This document shows positions 7,031 to 7,893 of a stretch of 7,893 nt of DNA, in pieces. Positions within the stretch are counted from its first letter, which is position 1, and the number at the start of each line of letters is the position of its first letter. Both the position numbers and the translations under genes were made by a program. Source of the stretch: Bacteroidales bacterium (GTDB taxonomy: Bacteria; Bacteroidota; Bacteroidia; Bacteroidales; VadinHA17); NCBI GenBank assembly GCA_025455535.1, contig JALOMM010000060.1, positions 1 through 7,893 of the forward strand. The letters are read 5' to 3'. Under the pieces are notes generated by a model. That model searched no databases. It saw only the letters and a list, made by a program, of their open reading frames with translations, and was not told the DNA's origin.

Positions 7031-7893
7031 TTATAATGGCTGCACCACCAGATTCTTCCACTGAACCTTTATACCCCCTCCGTCATGGATCTGGAGGGCG
7101 ATACGGCCGTTGGCCTTGCCGATTTTCGGATCGCTGAGATGTGTCATCTCTTCTCCGTTGAGCCAGGTTGTCACCTCATCTCCTACAGCCTTGATCCTCA
7201 TGGTGTTCCATTCACCGACTTTCAGTATCTCCTCCTTTTCGTCGGGGATCTGGTTCAGCCATCCTCTTCCGTACGATTCGTAGATGCCACCTGAATCGTG
7301 GTCTTTGGGAGCCACTTCCACCTGCCAGCCTGACACCTTTGTCCCTTCAACCATGGACCGGAAGAAAATCCCGCTGTTGCCGTCAGATATCTGTCTGAAG
7401 TCAACCGAGAGGTCGAAATCCTTATAATACATGTCAGTAGCCAGGTAACCGTATTGTTTGTCAGGGCCGCTCTCACAAACCAGCAGTCCGTCTTCAACGA
7501 ACCATTTCTCCGTTCCGTAGGCAATCCACCCCGTCAGGTCAACTCCGTTGAAGAGGTTTACTGCAGCTCTTTCCTTCTCCGGCAGTTCTCTGATCTTCAT
7601 ATTCCTGAACCAGGCCTTGCTGCCATGATCCTGCAGGCTTATATGACCGGTGGCCGATAAACCGTATTCCGGAGCGTTCATCCATTTGCCGCTGTTCTTC
7701 AGCGCAAACCATTCAGGTGTCCAGGCTTCAAACTCAAGCAGCTTCTCTCCGTTAAGCCAGTATTCCACATGACCGTTGTCAAACAGGATTCTCGACGTGT
7801 TCCACTCGCCCGCAGGGTTCAGTTTCTTTTTTGCAGGGTCAGGCAGGTACATTGCATAATCGGCTCCCGCCTTCTGCCATTCTTCAAGAGGAT
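7031..7893 (-). CDS. Tandem DUF1080 (3-keto-disaccharide hydrolase, PF06439) protein, N-terminus outside window
   Basis: This is the C-terminal part of a longer protein. The frame stays open to the right edge: before the first in-window Met (codon at 7852) it reads P-L-E-E-W-Q-K-A-G-A-D-Y-A, which continues the domain, so that Met is internal. Two concanavalin-like DUF1080 domains are visible. The first (from the edge to about 7580) is incomplete and ends in GHISLQDHGSKAWFRNMKIREL-type sequence (7583-7648). The second is complete (about 7034-7567), opens with LFNGVDLTGW, runs through SGIFFRSM and GGIYESYGRGW, and closes with GRIALQIHDGGG and WKNLVV. Both copies share GEWNT-x-RI...WLNGE, which shows an internal duplication. 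Named members of the family hydrolyse 3-keto-disaccharides; many are uncharacterised secreted or lipid-anchored proteins of Bacteroidetes and Planctomycetes. The gene precedes the GH18 gene by 54 bp, so a shared glycan-degrading role is plausible. A signal peptide cannot be seen because the start is missing. Confidence 0.88.
   Translation of the reverse strand, partial: PLEEWQKAGADYAMYLPDPAKKKLNPAGEWNTSRILFDNGHVEYWLNGEKLLEFEAWTPEWFALKNSGKWMNAPEYGLSATGHISLQDHGSKAWFRNMKIRELPEKERAAVNLFNGVDLTGWIAYGTEKWFVEDGLLVCESGPDKQYGYLATDMYYKDFDLSVDFRQISDGNSGIFFRSMVEGTKVSGWQVEVAPKDHDSGGIYESYGRGWLNQIPDEKEEILKVGEWNTMRIKAVGDEVTTWLNGEEMTHLSDPKIGKANGRIALQIHDGGGIKVQWKNLVVQPL

Noticed and set aside
7255..7524. An 89-codon open frame on the - strand within the DUF1080 gene, plus + strand frames at 7085-7294 and 7454-7660
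   Set aside because: All overlap a coding region with strong family motifs, have no recognisable domain, and follow from its composition.
7850..7852. The ATG at 7852 as the start of the DUF1080 gene
   Set aside because: The frame continues upstream to the window edge with sequence that fits the same domain, so this Met is internal and the gene is cut by the window.

Overview
The window looks like a piece of a Bacteroidetes (probably Bacteroidales-like) chromosome. The evidence is indirect: the protein families, a membrane-embedded AraC-type regulator, start codons mostly without Shine-Dalgarno sequences, a GH18 lipoprotein next to a 3-keto-disaccharide hydrolase (DUF1080) protein, and moderate GC. 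No rRNA or marker gene is present to prove the taxon. I see no tRNA, CRISPR array, transposase or integrase.

Left two thirds (10-5667, + strand). A seven-helix membrane protein with a C-terminal AraC DNA-binding domain is followed, after about 100 bp, by a tight three-gene unit: an outer-membrane beta-barrel of DUF1302-like character (1257-2603), a 12-helix RND/MMPL-type inner-membrane exporter of the COG1033 kind (2607-4994), and a secreted periplasmic LolA-like protein (outer membrane lipoprotein-sorting family, PF17131-like; 4891-5667). The barrel and exporter are 3 bp apart, and the exporter and LolA-like genes overlap by 104 bp. Together they supply one part for each layer of the Gram-negative envelope (inner membrane pump, periplasmic lipid-binding-type carrier, outer-membrane barrel), so the unit reads as a trans-envelope system for a hydrophobic cargo. 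The cargo cannot be read from the sequence. The upstream regulator is a candidate sensor for membrane state or for that cargo.

Junction (5668-5797). The two gene blocks converge on a 130 bp AT-rich spacer containing a perfect 14-bp inverted repeat, probably a bidirectional terminator.

Right third (5798-7893, - strand). Reading leftwards from the right edge, a protein with two DUF1080 domains (its N-terminal part lies outside the window) is followed after 54 bp by a GH18 glycosidase lipoprotein with an intact DxxDxDxE motif. They look like part of a carbohydrate-degrading operon, functionally unrelated to the left block.
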